Positions 26,946 to 38,831 are shown, counted from the first letter of the stretch. The stretch: 64,000 bases of DNA from Microcebus murinus (GCF_040939455.1 NC_134109.1:53720001-53784000), one strand, 5' to 3'. Made by a program: numbers and translations. The notes: generated by a model not told the origin, from the sequence alone.

Positions 26946-27052
26946 AAGTACAGGATATATACTATAAAATTATTAAATGTGCATTTTACAGATAAATCTT
27001 GTGGTTAATTAGCTATACTACGGTAATCCTTGTTTTTGGAAGTCAAGCTATT
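26946..27052 (+). repeat. second copy of the 107-bp direct duplication, inside L1
   Basis: This non-L1 sequence interrupts ORF2 of the host L1 between a GAATATTC end and a resumption at TATCTCAAACTAACACCTCA. It is a direct-orientation copy of 25831-25937. There is no poly(A) and no clear target-site duplication. Confidence 0.8.
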
Positions 27053-27299
27053 ATCTCAAACTAACACCTCACCAGCGAAAAACCAAACCAAAACAAAAAA
27101 ACCGAATTTAAAAAATGGGCAAATAATCTGAACAGACATTACAAAAGAAGACATACTAACAACCAAAAAATAAATGAAAAAGTTTTCAACATCACTAATC
27201 ATCAGGGAAGTGCAAATCAAAACTACAATGAGATATTATTTCAAGATGTGTTTTTTAGCAGATGGGGCAATGAATTTCATGAGTAAGTCTGTGAAATTT

Positions 27300-29955
27300 G
27301 TATTCCCATTAGTAGAAAAACCTTAAAAAATAAAATAAGAGTAAGTATATTTTTATTTGTTAATATTAAATTGGGAAAGCTTCTAGGAAAGCAAGTATAT
27401 TTAAATTTAGAGTATATTTAAATAAGAATTAAAGTTTTATATCCTATTAATAAGAAGTTATACTAGTACAACATTTCTAAACACAGTCTCACAATACATA
27501 TGAAATACTGTAAGTTTGACTCAACAGCTTGTTCTATCTGTTTGATGTAAATAATCAAAGACGTAAGCAATCAAATTATTAACAAACATCTCAATTGCAG
27601 TTTTAGAGGACTGATGTCAAGACCCAAGATAAAAAGCCAATATTAAGGAAATGGTGAAGTAAACAATAGTACATATGAAAAATTCAACTTTAATTTCTTC
27701 TTTTTTTTAAGATATGCTTTATACTTATAATTCAATTTATGGGCACATGTGGCATAATCCATTAACATGAATGAAATGTAAAACTGTATTCTATTGTCCA
27801 AAACAATATTTTCTTCCAAAGCAATAAAAATGCACACTCAGATTTCTTAAACTTTAGTAAGCATACTTCACCGATTTCTCCTTTTTTGTGTACACAATTT
27901 ACAAGCTGACATTCACTTGATTTTCCTGAGTGCCATCAGATTTTATGTTAGCTGCCTGATACCTTACATAGATTAGCAAAAGTGTTGGGCTCTGGATTAT
28001 CAATTTCCTGAGCTCCAGGCATAGATGGATACAAACATGTAAATGCCATGTTGAAATAATCGGTAATTGTCTTACTAATGCTTTTAGGGAAACAAGTGCA
28101 ATCATGCTGACAGCCTGTAGTGCTGATGGAGAATTACAGAATCAATCTTCTTGTCTGAGAGACCACTCTTCCAAGTTCCTCTGCACACTCCAGGAACTTA
28201 CACTCTCAGCAGGAATGCCATTATCTGTCTGGAAATGTTTCAGTTTTTATAATTCTTTTCTGGTACATTCATTCAAGGCTGAGCGAAAGCTTTGCTCTTT
28301 TTTTCTTTGGTTTTGAAAGAGGAATTCCTCTTTCACCTCACACCAGAGATGATATTTCTCTTGACAAAAGACAGCTTTCAATGACACACCGTAGCTGTTT
28401 GAGACAAAGCTCAGATCACTGGTTTATGTTTCTGTCATTAATTTTATATGCCCCAGTCAAGTAAAACCAACTGGAGATGGTGGGATGCCAGTAATTTTGG
28501 GGCTCTCTTGGCCTCACACCTGAATTTCTTCAGTTTCCCTGTTCCTCAATCTAGTGCTAATCTTACATGTATGGTGGTCTCTTTCTAAGATACCAGTAAA
28601 GCACCAAACTTTCACCACACACAGAAAGATCAATTGAAACATAGTTTCTAACTAAATTTACTAAATGCAAAGAGCATAAACACAGGAGAAAATTGGGATA
28701 ACATTTTCTACTTATTGAATTTTTAAGTTGAATTTTTAAGCTGTAGGCACCATTATTCACATGAAACCAAGCAAATGGGAGACTGCAAGCGATGAAGAAA
28801 CACTCTACTTTTGAAAAAATAAAACGAAATATTTTAATTTAACATACATTTATATCTGTGAATAAATTTTGAGCAGTTTACCTCATGGAAATCAAAACTT
28901 TCTTCAATGTCTTTTCCTTTAAAATTAGTGAAGACATCTGAATATTATGCTTCAAAACATGTTATGAGAAAAAATGAACTTCCTGTGCATTATATACTCA
29001 AAATGAAAAAGCTTTAAGAAGTGACTGAATTATTGTATACAGTATTGTAATTATTAAAAGTATTGCACAAAAACACATTGCTATTTTATCTGTTATTTTG
29101 AACAGTTAGCAATGATAATTTCAACTTTTAATGACTCAAGATCAACATGTGAGTGCCATTTTACAATACTGTAAAATTTTGATGTTTCAATAATTCTTTG
29201 GTGACTGCTTGCCTCTGTGGTAAATGTTGCTTAGATTTACTTTTCAAATTTTTCCTCCACTTCTCTTTCTATTACACTCCTGGCTATCACATTTTACTGC
29301 AGTCAACCTGATTTCTATGGCATTTCTTCTCCTATATACTGTGAATTTAAAGGAAAAAAAGTAACCACACGTGTGTAAAATAATATACAGAACAGAGAAA
29401 GTGGTTTCAAGCAACTACACTAAGCCCTGGACCATTGGGGCACAAATATAGAGACTTACATACATATATGCTCTGTGTCATCAATTTTGGGGTTTCAAGA
29501 CCATTTTTTGCTTTTGTGTTTTCTACCTGTTTTATATATGACTTATATTAACATATGGATAGTTAATATGCTATCAAAATTAAGATAAACATTGTAATTG
29601 ATCAATTGAAAAGAAAGAGTAACAGAATATTGAAGGGTCCTATATTCATAGCCATAGTTGCTTTCAAAAAGTTTTTTTTTTCTCACATATGAGAAAAAAA
29701 GCTTTATTTTGTTTCTGAAATTAACTTGATCATTTATACCATAAGATAATGTAATATTATCTGGAATTTTAAGGGTTTTCTACTTCCATTCCTTCAGTTT
29801 AAAAATAGTGGGCCATTATAATTATAAATATTCATTCAAATTAGCTAGAAAATAGAGTCAAAACTCTTTGTTTCACAGGTCATTTTAAACAAAACCATCA
29901 CAGCCTACAATATTTTATATTTTTATATTTTATATTTTATTTATCTTATTTAACT
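27300..29955. other. unassigned DNA, including a repeat-poor block at 27880-28560
   Basis: No gene or known repeat identified. The block 27880-28560 is visibly less AT-rich and free of repeats I recognise; open frames there (28104-28316 plus, 27899-28105 minus) show no domain. A 17-bp-arm hairpin of T and A tracts around CATATG lies at 29668-29706. Confidence 0.45.
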
Positions 29956-29959
29956 AAAC

Positions 29960-30214
29960 CACATTTCAGTTTTTAAATATTATTTGGGTTGAAATTTTTG
30001 TTTATAGATAATTGTGGATTCATATGCTATTGTAAGAAATAATGCCAAGAGACTCTGAAATGACAGACAGACCCTAAAAACCCTTCACTTAGTTTCCTCT
30101 AATGGCAACATTCTATATCAGAATAACACAGTATCATAACCAGAAAATTGGCATTACTATAATCCATCAACCTTATTAAGCTGTTAAGATTTCACCAGTT
30201 TAACAGCCACTCAT
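29960..30214. mobile_element. probable old L1M-derived fragment
   Basis: TGTAAGAAATAATGCCAAGAG, CCCTTCACTTAGTTTCCTC and ATTGGCATTACTATAATCCATC followed by a TG tract parallel an old L1 3' UTR segment that I recall with the same adjoining TG repeat. Orientation left open. Confidence 0.5.
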
Positions 30215-30282
30215 ATGTGTGTGTGTATGTGTGTGTATGTATGTGTGTGTGTGTATGTGTGTGTGTGTATGTGTGTGTGTAT

Positions 30283-30314
<32 letters not shown>
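30215..30314. repeat. composite (TG)n-(GA)n microsatellite
   Basis: About 70 bp of TG with scattered TA interruptions, then ATGACA, then a pure GA tract of about 28 bp. Confidence 0.95.
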
Positions 30315-30317
<3 letters not shown>

Positions 30318-31040
30318 CTTATTTTGGCCTGTCACAATCGGTGTGCTAAATAACACTGTTTCTTTACAGACAACATTTTAGCAGCACACAGATCTCTGTT
30401 TTTTATTTCAAATCAAACACTTTTACAGTGATGATTAAATAGCTGAGATATGTAATATATTAGTCTTACTAATGTAACCAACCTATTGTGTTGAGGTTAC
30501 AGTAGGATTGTTATTTCTGATCTACTGAGAATTATTTTCACCCAAAACCAATTACCTGGGAGTTAGCAGAGCTCCATTTATGTTCTGGTTATTCCATCAG
30601 CTGATTAGGAGATCTATCTTACTTTAAATAATTAGAAGATTGGTTTGGCAAATGACTGTCATACATTTTTCTGTTCATAACTTTTGAGAGTGATGGGATA
30701 TTTTTTGCCAGATTGAGTAAAATGATTAACATGCAACTAGCTATTTTGTACACAATAGCATATTTTCAGGTTTTGTTAGTTATAATATAATAGCTATAAT
30801 TGAGATTAAAATACATGAAAGTCCGTTCAAATAGGTAATAGGTATATGACAATAAGATAAAAATATGAGATTTACTTGCTCCAAATTGATGTAGAAGATA
30901 TTTTCATGCTTTGAATCAATTCATATTTATTTATATTTTTAAACCTGCCATCTTAATTATGTGATCTATTGTCCTTACTATTTACTAGGGAATTACATAT
31001 TTTGATATAATAAAAGCACCTAGAAGATCTTTTGGAAAAT
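30315..31040. other. unassigned AT-rich DNA
   Basis: Nothing recognised beyond AT-rich sequence. Confidence 0.4.
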
Positions 31041-31200
31041 TGAAAAAAAAACCTCAGTCCAAAATTCATTTGAAAAGACCAGCATAAACATGATACCGAA
31101 ATCTGACAAGAACATTGTGAAAATTAAAAGTCAATGTCATTCATGACCATCTAAACAAAAATCTTAAATGACATTAGCAAAACAATCCGGTACTATATGA

Positions 31201-31840
31201 AATGGACCACACTATTAATTCTGGTGAGAAAGAGAAAAGCATCGTCAGCCATCCAGAAGCTGTCCTGGCATTATTATCTACGACTGAAGTTGCTAAGAGC
31301 TATCCTGGTAATCACAGGAAGGTTTTATCTCCTATTAAACATAAATAATTCCACAGCACAGCAAGATCAGGCAAGGCTACTCTATGACCATGATAAATTA
31401 ACAACAAAAAAATTACTCCATTATCATGTCTGACACAGAAAAAAAAGCATATGAAACTTGTGCTTACCACAAAATGGCTAAAAATCATATTATATTGGTT
31501 AATATGGGTTATTACTGCTTCTTTACCAATGTCAGCTTTATGTTTATTTCATTCCTCTTACTTTATAGATAAGATTTAATAAAATGTCATCATAAAATTA
31601 TCTCCATGTCTTAAAAACATCCAATACACAAAGTTCTGCTTCCTGGAACACACTCCTAAAGAACCACCTAATGCACCCAAATCCTATAAATCCTGTCAGC
31701 TTCTTACTGACACATCCTGTTCACCATGCTGTGTGCTCCCATTTTCTGCAAGAAACAGTAAATTCAAATTCTTCAAATACAAGTGTCTCTATGGTTGTTT
31801 CTGGTTCGAGGGCATTGACATCAGAAATACAAAGATGATT
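31201..31840 (+). mobile_element. probable solo retroviral-type LTR inside old L1
   Basis: A block of about 640 bp interrupts L1 sequence. Its 3' half has LTR-like order: CCAAATCCTATAAATCCTGTC (TATA-like), a CT-rich stretch, an AGTAAATTC signal-like site and a GGTTCGAGGGCATTGACATCA end. This is an inference from layout; I could not match a named family. Confidence 0.4.
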
Positions 31841-32499
31841 TAATGGCCCAAAATCAACTATTGATATTCCCATATTGACTGATTGTAAAGTATAATTTAA
31901 TGCTTAAAGATAATTAAGAAGAAAAAGCATATGATTATCTTAATACATAAAGAAAAGAATTTAATGAAATTCAACATCTACTCATGAATTAAAAAAACAT
32001 AGTAAACTTTATTTAGTCATTTTTCTTTATTAGATATACTTAAAACATAGGAAGACAAAGTAAATTACCTATTCTGATAAAGTCCATATAGAAAAAATAA
32101 AATAACCTATAGTAAAGGCACGTAATGATGAAAGGCAGAAGCTTTTTCTTTGAGTAAAGGACCAAGGAAAGAATGCCCACAAAAACTACTCTTAGTACAC
32201 ATTGTACTGATGGTCCTATCCAATGTGATAAGCAACAAAAAATAAACTGAAAAGATTGTAAAGAAATATTATGGCAGATGATAATATTGTATAAGTATTA
32301 TTGAGAAGTCAATAGTGTTTTTTACACATGAGCAACAAACAACTTAGAAATGCTTTTGGGAAGATAACGCTTAAATAGCATTCATGGCATAAAAATCGTT
32401 TTTATGTGAAAAATCATATAAAACATTCCTATGTGCTATGCTTGTAAACACTATAAAAATTATTGTGAGAAATTAAAGAAGATTTAAAAATTATATACA

Positions 32500-32815
32500 G
32501 TTAACCCTTGTACAACACAAGTTTGGACTGCAAGGGGCCCACTTATGCTTGGAATTAAAAATATATATATTAGAAAATTTCTTAGAAATTTGTGAGAATT
32601 TGAAAAATCTCAGACTAACCACATATCTTAGAAATAACAAAAAAAATGAAGAAAAAGTTAGGTATATTATGAATGCATAAAAACATGTGGATACTAGTTT
32701 ATAGTCATTTGGTATCATAAAGTATACACAAATTTAGTATGAGAAGTTAATATTTATCAAAACTTACACATACATTTGCAGACCATACATGTATTAACTT
32801 AAGTATACTTATGGA
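32500..32815 (+). mobile_element. Tigger/pogo-like DNA transposon fragment
   Basis: The left end CAGTTAACCCTTGTACAACA followed by AGTTTGGACTGC and GGGCCCACTTATGC matches the terminus of a pogo-type MER element that starts CAGTTGACCCTTGAACAACA. Later segments (GAATGCATAAAAACATGTGG, CAAAACTTACACATACATTT) fit the interior. The right end is missing or unrecognised. Confidence 0.65.
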
Positions 32816-33061
32816 CACAAAATATTGTGTCCTAAAGACTGATAAATTGGACTATATCAAAATCTGAAAATTTTATTCATTAATTGACTCCAGTAGAGAG
32901 AGAAAAGAAAGTGGTAAAGTCAAAGTTTGTAATGCCTTAAATAGTGAAATACTCATATTTATACTAGATTAACAACTACAAATCAATAAAGTAAAATAGA
33001 AATCCCCAAAGAAAAATAAATAAAAGATTTGAAGAGCCATTATTTTAACAGAGGATATCCT

Positions 33062-33529
33062 TATAGTCAAGAATAAAAAAAAAAAATAAACTGGTTAAAA
33101 CATTTTAACTTGAGAAAGTAAAAATTAAAACCACAATAAGATACCAGTATATATTATACAAAAATTTGATCCATAATGTGTACAGTTAGAAAGTCTAACT
33201 GAGAGCACCAAATGCTAGTAAAGATGTAGGGCAATAGAAATCCTTATATATTCAAGGCAGTCTAGGGTATAAATCGGTATAACCACATTAGGAAACTGTT
33301 TGCTCTTAACTTCTAAAATCGAATGTATATATAATCTATGACACAGAAATTCCACCTCTAGGTATATTTCCAACATAAATTTAGGCACATGTGACCAAGA
33401 AATAGTACCAAATTTTTGTATAATATATACTGGTATCTTATTGTGGTTTTAATTTTTACTTTCTCAAGTTAAAATGTTTTAACCAGTTTTTTTTTTATTC
33501 TTGACTATTCTAGTGACCAAGTAATAGTA
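33062..33529. repeat. inverted duplication of about 105 bp with flanking 17-bp direct repeat
   Basis: The sequence 33408-33512 is the reverse complement of 33062-33168. About 78 bp from CTGGTTAAAACATTTTAACT to CAAAAATTTG are identical by hand alignment; the rest differs by a shorter A-tract and a few end bases. The downstream copy is bounded by GTGACCAAGAAATAGTA (33391-33407) and GTGACCAAGTAATAGTA (33513-33529). The spacer between arms is 239 bp. The left copy is part of the old L1, so the right copy is the derived one. Confidence 0.95.
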
Positions 33530-33795
33530 AATTAATTATAGAATTTTTTTCATAATGATACCAAACTGGCGAAAACCCAAATGCTCAACACTAGAATGGA
33601 TAAGTCACAGTATATAAATTCAACAGAAAACACCCCAGAAATGAAAATGAACGAACCAGAACTATATATGAAAATATGAATGATTCTCACAAATATAACA
33701 CGGTTGAAAAATATAGTCACAAAAACACATATTGTACCATTCCATTAAAATAAATTTCAATAAAATAGTCATAATTTAATGATAGCTTTACAAGA

Positions 33796-34955
33796 TGGAC
33801 ATAAAGATGATTTGTATGTTTGGAACCTCTTCAGGACCAAGGAGGACTAAGTTAGATAATCTGATACGATTAAATGCAATTTGAGTGCAATTAATAAAGT
33901 TATTATCAAACTAGATTCCTCTCTTAGTATTATCATATCATCTATATAATCTACAATAGGGATTATTTCACTTCTTTTGAATGAGTGGAAAGGAATTTCA
34001 TATATGTTGGTCATGATTTATTAATTTATGTTACTGGAGTTTTTGCTGCACTCCGTCTATATATGTTAGCACGTCATCATTACTATTTGCTTCATTTCAT
34101 CAAGGATAGTAATTATAGTTTATTTCCTTTGGTGGAAATGCAATCTAAATTATGAGTATAAAATGTAACTTGATTTTTTTAATGCAGAACAATCACATTA
34201 ATATGTGCAGAAGCATGACATTTATTTTACAATTTCCAGGAAAAAGTAGGTCACTTTTTGAATTATCAGTTATAAAAATAGAACTCAGAGAAATAAAGCA
34301 AAATGGTAGATTTGAAGTGTTTTCTTTTATTTCTTCTAGTTGAAAATAATAAATGCTCTTAAGTCAGAAAGAAAAAAATATATTTGGCTTAGCCCACTTA
34401 AAGTGAAAAAGAAGGCTTTTTATTTCTTCTTTAATGCAATAAAATGTACATTTGTAAAGAGATACTATTTCACCAAATCAACGTTATTTATGTTAATTCC
34501 AGCTACTACCATTAAGTGGAGAGAAGGATGTGTATTTTTCCACTTTAGCAGTAATTTCCTAAGTAGCTTTTCAATAGTTTAGAATATCTAGTGGTCTATT
34601 ATTTGTATTCAATTTTGTATGCAGTTATATAAAGGTGCAATGTTTCAAACACTTCAACAATATAGTTAAAATATAAATAGGGCATACCCTAGCATAAAAT
34701 ATCCAATAAAGCAATAGGATTATGTTTACTATTTATAAACAGAGAATTCTTAAAAACCATGCTATTAAATAGTATATTTTTGCATGATTAAACAGTATAT
34801 ACAATTACTAATAATATTAATCTGCATAAATAAACATTTTAGGTAACGATTTCACATGAGATACGAATAATAGCAAACTTTAGTCTGTATAAGTTCTTTT
34901 CCCTCACACTCTGATCCTATGAATATTTTTGCTTTGAACATTTCCTTAAAATATT
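33796..34955. other. unassigned AT-rich DNA
   Basis: No gene or repeat recognised. Frames at 34152-34343 and 34340-34582 are lysine- and isoleucine-rich and look like composition artefacts. Confidence 0.45.
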
Positions 34956-34959
34956 TGTC

Positions 34960-35205
34960 ACCATCAAATTGTTATTTACCAATCTACATTTATGTGCACA
35001 TATAGTAATAATATTCATCAGATGTCAGGCAGATGGGAGTGGGAAGGAGGGGATGGGTATATACACACCTAATGGACGCGGTCTGCACCTTCTGGGAGAT
35101 GGACATGCTTGAAGCTCTAACTCAGGTGGGGCAAGGACACTATATGTAACTAAAACATTTGTACCCCCATAATATACTGAGATAAAAAATTAAAAATAAA
35201 TAAAT
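34960..35205 (+). mobile_element. severely 5'-truncated strepsirrhine L1 3' end
   Basis: Only the last part of the 3' UTR is present: a TTTATGTGCACATATAGTAA start, a G-rich polypurine tract (35035-35057), CTTGAAGCTCTAACTCAGG, the ATTTGTACCCCCATAATATA tail and an A-rich end. The 9-bp word AAAATATTT occurs on both sides and may be the target-site duplication. Confidence 0.92.
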
Positions 35206-37778
35206 AAAATATTTATTCAGTTTCGTATTTTCAGAATTGTTCATTCAATCTGCATTTCTCTCAAATTTTTTTACAATTATTATCTATCACATAAATTAAA
35301 GCATTTTCTTAATTGAGATACAATTTTTTAATTGACCTGTATTTGATAAAATAACTTTCATGCACTCATATTCAGATACACATAGAAATGCAGGGTTTTT
35401 CCTGATCTCTTGGACAAAAGAGGATGACTGAAATATTGCTCCTAGTTCCATAGTTAGTTCATGCTGCATTTTGCATGCTGCGTATTCAGAATATTTTCTG
35501 TGCATATATGTGCCAATTGAGAACTAGTTTCTCAGTGGTATTAAAATTCCCTATTACTCACAAAATTTTTAAAAATGCTGCAAGATTCATGGTGTACCCC
35601 AAGGATGAAAAGAGAAGCTTTCTAAATTGCTTATTTTATTTTAGATTATTTTGGGGTTTTTCCTTTTAAGCAGTATATTAGCATGTCCTCTTAGTATATA
35701 AAGAGTCATTAGCACATATTAATTTTCATTTTTCAGGAGAATTAAAGATTTTAGTAGATATGCATTCAAAAACACCCTAAATAAAGATATTAAACAAAAG
35801 AAACACACTTCCATTCACTAGAAAAGAAATATATTAGTACTGTGAATTCTTGGGGACAAAAAATAAAACCAGAGCAAGACAACACTGAAATAGAGGGTAT
35901 TCTATTCTTTCTTTAGTGCAATAAAAGGTGAATTTGTATACATTTTCAAAATCAGTAGACTATATTGATACTGAAAGAAGAGATGGTATCCTAGCTTTAG
36001 AACAACTCCAGATTTCCCTGTATTAGATGATTCAATCTTCCACTAACTGTCCTTGCTTAGGAATGTACAATATTTAAATTATTAAGTTGCATAAAGTTGC
36101 TATAAGTTTTTGTATGGGGGAAAAAATCTGGTACCATGAAGATGTGACCGGCTTTTGAAGAAACATGGAAGTGATTTTCTCAAAATGATATTTGAGGGAT
36201 TTCGAGTCTAACTTGTTTATAATTTTAGTTAAATCTCTCTCTTCTTTCGTAGCTCCTGTTTCTGCTTTTTAAATGCTGTCACTTTGTATTTTTATATAAC
36301 AGAATTTACAAATGCATTATAATTTTGAATCAAAGTGTGCAACATTATAAAATGTCTTTATTTCTAATTTGTAATAGTAAAACTTTCTGTCTTTTTTCTG
36401 ACACTAAATGTCATTTGAAGCTGGGATAAGGTCTTCAGGAGTTTTACTCCAGGGGACTTGATATCGTGTGTAGTTATTTTTTCAGCTGTGAGGAGCCAGG
36501 ACCCTGCCTTTAACTTTTCTTTCAATCACACTCCAGTGATCCAATGGCATTTCCTTCTGCAGAGTCACATTTTTCAGCCAGGCTTGTCAAATTTTTTTAG
36601 AAGAAATGTTTAGTTTCCTGAGAGTAATTGAAAACTTCAAGGCACATGTTTGCACATATTGAAGGAGTCATCCCCTGCATCTACAGCAGGCAGAAGTTAT
36701 AATTCATAACACTGGGCTGTTTGAAGGCTGATTTCCTACAGCTGACCTTTTTAGTTACTAAGTTTTTGTTGAGGCATAGCTGAAATATAATAAACACCCT
36801 TATTTCAAAGTCTTGGCTTTTACAAAAAGTCTTAAAACAATGCCAGGCAAATATACTTCAATATAACAGATTATTTTTATCACCATATTAACAGTGTAAA
36901 AATCTCTATGTTATAAATTTTATCTAAGAAATTTAAGCCAATTATTTTTTCTGTTAATAACATAAATTAATAGTACCTAAGGCATACATTTCAGAAATTG
37001 TATGAAAAAATTCAGTGCTTCCAAATTTATATTCAAAAGCAACCCAAGTCTTTTCATATGTATTTCTTTCTATAAATTTCAAGTTCCTTCACTACCTCAG
37101 AAGGCTAAGTACTTAAACTCAAGTACTTAAACTAAAGTATAAGCCCTTTTCTTGTTGGTGCTCATTTGTCCTTTAGTGTGAATTTTTGGTATATATTTTT
37201 ATGTGATGCTGCTCTAAAATATAAAAAATAAGGCAGAGAGTAATTTTGTAAAATTCTAAAACTGACCATTTTACCATATTTCAATAGTTAAATTCTTATC
37301 TTAACCACAAATAAATATGTATGTGTGTCATTACATATATATGTATAAATATACTTAATACTTCATCTAATTTACCATTACCATATACATTTTTGGAAAC
37401 CGATGTGAATATTTTATTTTTCTGCAGACTTTCTGAGTAAAAGTTGTAGATACCTAGATTAAAATATGTCTGAAGGGTAACCCTAAAATAGAAACCTAAG
37501 GAAAGATATTGAGAGGCCTTTCTTTTTCCTTCCTAAAGCTATTTCCTTACATTGTAAAGAGTTGTTTGAAAAAATCCTCTTTTTTCCTCCAGAGAATTTG
37601 TTTACACTAGACAGCAAAGATTTCTTTACCTTCATCCTAAGGAGAGTAGAAATAGCAATAAAAACTGCTCTATATAACTTCAGAATTGCTATTTCCACTA
37701 CTATGGAACTGTGGTTCATATTCAGATGACATGTGACTTCATCAATTCACCACATGGAGTAAAAGGTCATGGGGAAGT
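35206..37778. other. unassigned DNA with a repeat-poor block at 36400-36750
   Basis: No gene or transposon recognised. The block 36400-36750 is less AT-rich and has no known repeat signature. A short tandem duplication of AAGTACTTAAACT is at 37107-37133. Confidence 0.45.
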
Positions 37779-38455
37779 ATTAGGTAATTAAATATGAAAT
37801 ATCCTATTTCTAATCAAAAGTGTAGTTTATTATATCCCAAACAAGAAGCAGTACAATTAATCAAAGTATGTGCCTAAACTATTAACATAGTTTTGCCATC
37901 TTAACCATGGCTTGCTTATGAGAACAGCAAAGAAGCCTGGAGAGTTAGTGGCAATGAAATCGTGGAAGGCGTTTTCCAGAATTTGTTGAGAATTGAATAT
38001 TTTTCCTTGCAAGAAGGGGTCCAAAGCTTGGAAGAAGTGGTAGTCAGTTGGTACAAGGTCTGGTGAACATGGTGGATGACAGAGTGTTTCCATGTCCGGC
38101 TTCTGTAGCAGCATGTTTTCTGTGACATGTGGTCTTGCAAGGGGATTGGCCTGTGTCTATTGACCAATCTCAGCTGCTTAATCAGAAGCATTCTCTTCAT
38201 TTCATCCAATTGGTTACAGTAGACATCCGCTGTAGAATGACCAGGTTTCATGAATCTATACCAGCCCTGGACCACCACACAGACACCATTAACTTTTTTT
38301 TGATGACTATTTGGTTTTGGACTGTGTTTCAGTACTTCATCTTTATCCAATCATTGTATCAAATGCTTGCAATTGTCATAAAGAATCTATTTTTCATCAC
38401 ACTCAACAATACGGTGTGAAAATGATTCATCTTTATGTCATGAAAGTATGTCCCA
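37779..38455 (-). mobile_element. 3' half of a mariner transposon
   Basis: The minus strand encodes the C-terminal half of a mariner transposase followed by about 80 bp of 3' UTR and a terminus near TTAGGTAATTAAATATGAAA at 37780-37800. The N-terminal DNA-binding half and 5' terminal repeat are absent: plus-strand sequence beyond about 38490 is antisense L1. Confidence 0.88.
37857..38455 (-). pseudogene. mariner transposase catalytic domain, frameshifted
   Basis: Two overlapping frames (37916-38350 and 37857-38114) together cover the catalytic core of a mariner DD34D transposase. Visible in order are a VECDEK-like segment with the first catalytic aspartate (around 38390), KPNSHQKK, ADVYCNQLDEMKR, PIPLQDH with the second aspartate, and SPDLVPTDYHFF with the third, ending in the usual GTYFD C-terminus and a stop. 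The frame changes by one base near the second aspartate, and a TAG interrupts the residues after the first. All three acidic positions are still readable, but the gene is broken and the N-terminus is missing. Confidence 0.9.
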
Positions 38456-38489
38456 CCTGCCTAAAACCCGATAAACGTTACTACTAAAT

Positions 38490-38830
38490 GTACATATAAG
38501 TGTTGATCAGTTAATACCAATTTGATAGTGAGTATATGCGTTGCTTGTTTTTCCATTCTTGGGATACTTCACTTCGTAGAATGGGCTTCAGCTCTATTCA
38601 GGATAATATAAGAGGTACTAGATCATCATTGATTTTTGTGACTGAGTAGAACTTCATAGCATACATATACCACATTTTATTAATCCACTCATGTGTTGAT
38701 GGGCACTTGGGTTGTTTCCACATCTTTGTAATTGTGCTGCTATAGACATTCAAGTGCAGATGTCTTTTTTATAGAATGTCTTTTTTTCCTTTGGGTAGAT
38801 GTCCAGTAATGGGATTGCTGGATCAAATAC
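38490..38830 (-). mobile_element. antisense L1 ORF2 3' fragment
   Basis: Antisense landmarks: ACCACATTTTATTAATCCACTC, GGTTGTTTCCACATCTTTG, AATTGTGCTGCTATAGACAT and AGTAATGGGATTGCTGGATC. It abuts a sense L1 3' UTR at about 38832. Confidence 0.9.
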
Positions 38831-38831
38831 T

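Larger units (their letters stand above)
26431..27290 (+). mobile_element. L1 ORF2 3' segment carrying two insertions
   Basis: Sense L1 ORF2 sequence is recognisable in three pieces: about 26431-26594, 26772-26945 and 27053-27290 (from TATCAACTCAAAAGATATTAAAGAC to AATCATCAGGGAAGTGCAAATC). The first gap holds a younger L1 tail with its own duplication; the second gap holds the 107-bp copy of upstream DNA. No open frame survives. Confidence 0.88.
31045..33795 (+). mobile_element. very old sense L1, in three pieces, interrupted by later insertions
   Basis: L1 ORF2 pieces can be followed at about 31045-31200, 31860-32499 and 32820-33795. The second contains a decayed reverse-transcriptase region in which an ADD box is still readable near 32275. 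The third contains CACCAAATGCTAGTAAAGATG and CCCAAATGCTCAACACTAGAATGG. A probable LTR splits pieces one and two; a Tigger-like element splits two and three. Confidence 0.75.

Noticed and set aside
29668..29706. Hairpin of T and A tracts around CATATG as a terminator or small-RNA gene
   Set aside because: The arms are nearly homopolymeric, so self-complementarity is expected by chance in this composition.
37916..38350. The longest frame in the window (144 codons) as a possible gene or domesticated transposase
   Set aside because: It covers only part of a mariner catalytic domain, runs out of frame before the last motif, lacks the DNA-binding half, and shows no splice or promoter context.
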